This document shows positions 5,559 through 8,529 of a DNA stretch of 8,529 bases, one piece after another (positions within the stretch are counted from its first letter, which is position 1; each line of letters starts with the position of its first letter). Source of the stretch: CAZMOK01 sp964567785 (GTDB lineage Bacteria > Bacteroidota > Bacteroidia > Bacteroidales > JAGOPY01). The translations under genes were made by a program, and so were the position numbers. The notes under the pieces were generated by a model, which worked only from the letters and a program-made list of their open reading frames with translations, had not been told where the DNA came from and ran no database searches. Location of the stretch: assembly GCA_964567785.1 (NCBI GenBank), contig CAZMOK010000094.1, positions 1 through 8,529 on the forward strand, read 5' to 3'.

Positions 5559-7523
5559 TTACTCGTCCTTTACTGCTTTTCTCAGGATAAACGGCCCTTC
5601 CATGTAAGCTTTCTGAGCCTCCACAGCCCTTTTGAACGAGGGCCACTCTTCAGGCTGGTAGATCCTTTTGTTGAAAGAGGCATCGAGGTTCATCCGGAAG
5701 GTCTTTCCCGACATGCTCACCTGGAACCCCCCTTCAAAATAGGCCGTTGAATCGGCGAAGGCTTCCTTAACGGGTACATACTCTATCTCATATTCGCCGG
5801 GCAGCTTGATCGACTCGTTGAATTTCACATACCTCGAGCAGCGTTCCCTGAAGGGGTATTCCCTTGTCTCCATCCCGGTATCGAAATAAAGATGGGTCAT
5901 TGCTCTTTTAAAAATTCCCGAGCCCACAAAGGATTCAATGATGATCTCGTCATCCGTCACAAGCGCATAATGAGGGACTTCGTACTCAATTTTTATTTTG
6001 ATGGGCGCTCTCATGTAATCGTAGGGATCGGGCATTTCGATCTCAAGTATTTTCGCATGCGGGTGCACGCTCCTGATCTCTTCCTTGAGCCGACGTTCCC
6101 AGCGGTCTTTATAATAAGAGGTGAACATCCGCCTTACAGCGGCATCTGATTGCCCTTCGGCCACAAGGGTCACAAATCCTGTAAGGTTCCCGTCGGTGTC
6201 CACTTCGCTGTTGCCGAATATCCTTACAAAGTGATTCTGCGGATCCGACACAGGTGTAGTTGCCAGGTCGGCGCCTTCGGGGAGCCCCATCAGGTATTCC
6301 TGCTGCTGTTCCGCACTCGACCAGAGCTCCCTGACAAAGGGCACCCAGGTAGGATCGAGGAGGTGGTATTTCCCGTCGGAGAGCTTCACCACGGTCACAC
6401 TGTGGTTGAACTGGTCGGCCGGGATATAATCGATCCGTGATCCTGCCATGGTCATGGCGGCATACGATTCGAACCCTGCGGCCCTGAGCATAGTGATGAG
6501 CATGCCGGCTTTGTCTTTGCAAACCCCGCAGCGGTCGGTGAAGGTCATGTCACCGGTGTGGAGGGTATAGCCTTCCCCTTCTCCCATCGAGATGCCCGAA
6601 TACCTTATCTCATCGGCAACCCAGTGGGTCAGTCTTGAAACGGAATCCATTTCGTCTTTTGCGCCTTCGAGGATCTCATCCACTTTTTCTTTTATCTCAG
6701 GAGTCCATTCAAAGCTTCCGTAATCTTCGTTCACACCGTAGAACCATATGGATTTGGCATACCAGTCGGGGCTTGTGGAGATAAGCAGTTTGGGCGCCAC
6801 ATCCGACATGGCCACCATCCATGGTTCCCTTTTCATCGGTTTGATATCCTCTTTCATAAAGGTGTAGATCATCTTTCCGTCATCCAGCACTGACGAAGAG
6901 GCCACTTCGCCGTTGTACACTTTATACTGGACCGTTTTGTCGGCAGGGATGATGGCGCGGTAAACCTTTTCCACAACCGGATCGCTGCTCCAGAAGGGGA
7001 CTATATCATAAAAATGCCCCCGCATGGGCGGAATGTATCTTTCATCTTCATTATTATCTAAAAGAAGGGCATAAGTGAAACCTTTCTTGAAGGTCCATAC
7101 TTCGAGGGCATCGCCGGGTTCGAGCCTTCCCACCTCGATCATTTTTTCGCGTGCGCCCCAGTAAATGGCCCGCGCCGGTTGGGGATAATCAAGCACATTG
7201 GAAGTGTCGAGTTGAGTGACAGTGCCGTCCTTATGGTGGATAAGCACTTTAACAATATCAACGTAGGCCGAAAGCGGATCGTAGTCGATGCGCACCACGT
7301 TGTTGCGGAGGGCCCCATTTTCAGTGAGTATCTTGTACATATAATGGTGGTCAACGTAAGTAAGTCCCGAGGGCTGCACATCGGAAACGGTGCTGTCGAA
7401 CACAACCACCACATCGGCATTGGGGTAGTTCTCTTTGGTGATTTCACCATGCTTGCCGATCAGCAAGAGCGGCATGGTAAATAGGAACAGAAAGATTAGC
7501 AGATCTTTGATTTTCATTATCAT
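5559..7523 (-). CDS. Secreted DUF3857 domain transglutaminase-like protein with intact triad
   Basis: A 654-residue exported protein, first gene of the minus-strand pair. Residues 1-23 form a hydrophobic signal sequence (LLIFLFLFTMPLLLI), without an obvious cleavage motif. A DUF3857 domain spans about 45-240 and a transglutaminase-like domain about 285-400, followed by a beta-rich C-terminal region. The transglutaminase Cys-His-Asp triad is readable: Cys335 in CGVCKDKA, His374 in FNHSVT and Asp390 in LLDPTW, with normal family spacing. A second cysteine, Cys332, sits three residues before the nucleophile. Members of this superfamily act as proteases, peptide-amide hydrolases or cross-linkers; the substrate here is unknown. 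Such proteins are frequent in Bacteroidota, where they often occur as adjacent paralogues, as here. ATGs at 7523 and 7517 are both possible starts. A one-mismatch promoter box lies at 7551-7558. Confidence 0.85.
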   Translation of the reverse strand: MIMKIKDLLIFLFLFTMPLLLIGKHGEITKENYPNADVVVVFDSTVSDVQPSGLTYVDHHYMYKILTENGALRNNVVRIDYDPLSAYVDIVKVLIHHKDGTVTQLDTSNVLDYPQPARAIYWGAREKMIEVGRLEPGDALEVWTFKKGFTYALLLDNNEDERYIPPMRGHFYDIVPFWSSDPVVEKVYRAIIPADKTVQYKVYNGEVASSSVLDDGKMIYTFMKEDIKPMKREPWMVAMSDVAPKLLISTSPDWYAKSIWFYGVNEDYGSFEWTPEIKEKVDEILEGAKDEMDSVSRLTHWVADEIRYSGISMGEGEGYTLHTGDMTFTDRCGVCKDKAGMLITMLRAAGFESYAAMTMAGSRIDYIPADQFNHSVTVVKLSDGKYHLLDPTWVPFVRELWSSAEQQQEYLMGLPEGADLATTPVSDPQNHFVRIFGNSEVDTDGNLTGFVTLVAEGQSDAAVRRMFTSYYKDRWERRLKEEIRSVHPHAKILEIEMPDPYDYMRAPIKIKIEYEVPHYALVTDDEIIIESFVGSGIFKRAMTHLYFDTGMETREYPFRERCSRYVKFNESIKLPGEYEIEYVPVKEAFADSTAYFEGGFQVSMSGKTFRMNLDASFNKRIYQPEEWPSFKRAVEAQKAYMEGPFILRKAVKDE

Positions 7524-7550
7524 TTAGTTTTGTGAATTGTTTGAAGAATG

Positions 7551-7558
7551 CAAGTATA
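7551..7558 (-). promoter_or_regulatory. Candidate promoter for the two-gene transglutaminase-like operon
   Basis: On the minus strand TATACTTG differs from TAnnTTTG at one base and is followed by C, as is common in Bacteroidota. It lies 27 bp before the ATG at 7523, predicting a leader of about 20 nt. The -33 element is not clear. Confidence 0.4.
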
Positions 7559-7588
7559 ACGGTTGTTACAATATTAACGAAAACTTAA

Positions 7589-7630
7589 TTGCCCTACAAA
7601 CGGCATGAGTTTATATTTGGTATAATTTTG
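7589..7630 (+). promoter_or_regulatory. Twin overlapping promoter boxes for the phosphoesterase gene
   Basis: TTG (7589-7591), a 20-bp spacer and TATATTTG (7612-7619) give a complete match to the Bacteroidota promoter consensus. A second perfect -7 box, TAATTTTG (7623-7630), lies 11 bp further on without a matching -33. Predicted leaders are about 29 and 18 nt before the ATG at 7655. Confidence 0.5.
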
Positions 7631-7654
7631 AGAACAATCAAAAAACCGGGAACC

Positions 7655-8529
7655 ATGATACGCAGATCTTTTTTCTTTTTCTTGTTTGCAATTGGCATTT
7701 TCCTGCCTTTTTCCTGCAATGTGGGGATGGAAACGGAGGTGACAGATCCGGATGATTCGTTCACCTTTGCTTTTCTCACCGATATCCATATCCAGCCTGA
7801 GAGGAATGCCATAGCGGGGTTTCGGTCGGCCCTCGATAAAGTGAATGAACTTGGACCTGATTTTGTGATCACCGGCGGCGATATGATCATGGATGCCCTT
7901 GGAGTTTCCTATGAAAGGTCAGACAGCCTGTATGATATTTATACCGGGATGATCGGCCGGTTGAACATGCCTGTATACAACACCATTGGGAACCACGAGA
8001 TCTATGGTTGGTACAAAAGGAGTGGTGCTGACCCGGATCATCCCGAGTTTGGGAAGAAAATGTTTGAAAAGCGGATTGGCAAAAGGTACCAGGCAATGGA
8101 ATATAAAGGATGGAAGTTTTTCATTCTCGATTCGGTTGAGGATAACGGGGAAGGCGGATACAAAGGCGGGGTGGATAAAGAGCAGCTCAGGTGGATCGAA
8201 GAGGAATTATCAGAGACCGATACAAACCAGCCCCTGGCCATCAGCGCCCATATACCTTTAATGACGGTTGGGGCCCAGGTTTTCGAAAGTGCCACCGAGC
8301 CGAACAGCCCGGGCATTGTGGTTACCAATTCAAAAGAGGTGCTAAAACTTTTCGAAGACCATAACCTGAAGCTGGTGCTGCAGGGCCATTTGCATTACCT
8401 GGAAGACATCTATGTGTTCGGGACTCATTTTATTACGGCCGGTGCGGTATCGGGCAGGTGGTGGCGCGGCCCGAACCTTGAGACTGAAGAGGGTTTCCTG
8501 ATGGTGGAGGTCAACGGCGGGGATTTCGA
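7655..8529 (+). CDS. Calcineurin-like metallophosphoesterase, probable lipoprotein, 3' end cut by window
   Basis: 291 codons are visible and the frame is still open at the window edge. The family hydrolyses phosphomonoesters or diesters with a di-metal centre. All metal-binding motifs are seen in order: Asp43-x-His45 (TDIH), Asp76 (GGDM), Asn113-His114 (GNHE), His199 (SAHIPL) and His245-x-His247 (GHLH). This indicates an active enzyme, and little of the catalytic domain can be missing. The N-terminus (RRSFFFFLFAIGIFLPFSC) is a signal sequence ending at Cys21. The lipobox is loose, with Pro at -3, so a lipoprotein anchor is likely but not certain. The ATG fits the start of this signal sequence and the promoters just upstream. 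The gene is divergent from the transglutaminase-like operon, with 131 bp between the starts. The substrate cannot be told from the sequence. Confidence 0.88.
   Translation, partial: MIRRSFFFFLFAIGIFLPFSCNVGMETEVTDPDDSFTFAFLTDIHIQPERNAIAGFRSALDKVNELGPDFVITGGDMIMDALGVSYERSDSLYDIYTGMIGRLNMPVYNTIGNHEIYGWYKRSGADPDHPEFGKKMFEKRIGKRYQAMEYKGWKFFILDSVEDNGEGGYKGGVDKEQLRWIEEELSETDTNQPLAISAHIPLMTVGAQVFESATEPNSPGIVVTNSKEVLKLFEDHNLKLVLQGHLHYLEDIYVFGTHFITAGAVSGRWWRGPNLETEEGFLMVEVNGGDF

Overview
The window looks like a piece of a Bacteroidota genome, probably a draft or metagenome assembly because it holds a run of exactly 100 N. The evidence for Bacteroidota is several perfect copies of the phylum's -7 promoter element TAnnTTTG in front of genes, no clear Shine-Dalgarno sequences, a DnaG of the variant seen in part of this phylum (eroded zinc ribbon), and tandem secreted DUF3857/transglutaminase-like proteins. 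No closer taxonomic placement is supported.

Layout: a short leader with pyrimidine-rich repeats and a promoter (1-165) precedes dnaG (166 to the gap at 1965), which starts with TTG and loses its C-terminus in the gap. From 2065 to 2760 no convincing protein gene is visible. This stretch has two parts. About 2160-2527 is GC-rich and, read on the minus strand, has a promoter, many small hairpins closed by UUCG/GNRA tetraloops, and an intrinsic terminator, so it looks like a free-standing structured RNA of about 370 nt that I cannot assign to a known class. The part from 2528 to 2760 is AT-rich, carries repeated TTAACA motifs and one DnaA-box match, and ends in a plus-strand promoter.

That promoter drives a 310-residue protein (2761-3693) that I read as a divergent class III nucleotidyl cyclase. 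Its stop codon overlaps, inside one TTAA tetramer, the stop of a convergent two-gene minus-strand operon. The operon (promoter near 7551-7558) encodes two exported DUF3857/transglutaminase-fold proteins: the upstream one (5559-7523) keeps a Cys-His-Asp triad and the downstream one (3690-5513) has lost it. A 131-bp divergent spacer then leads to a plus-strand calcineurin-like phosphoesterase, probably a lipoprotein, which runs off the window end.

The genes do not form one obvious pathway: a replication enzyme, a possible signalling cyclase without a visible effector, and three envelope or periplasmic proteins. The points most worth following up are the putative minus-strand RNA and the solitary cyclase-like protein next to it, whose promoters diverge from the same AT-rich spacer.
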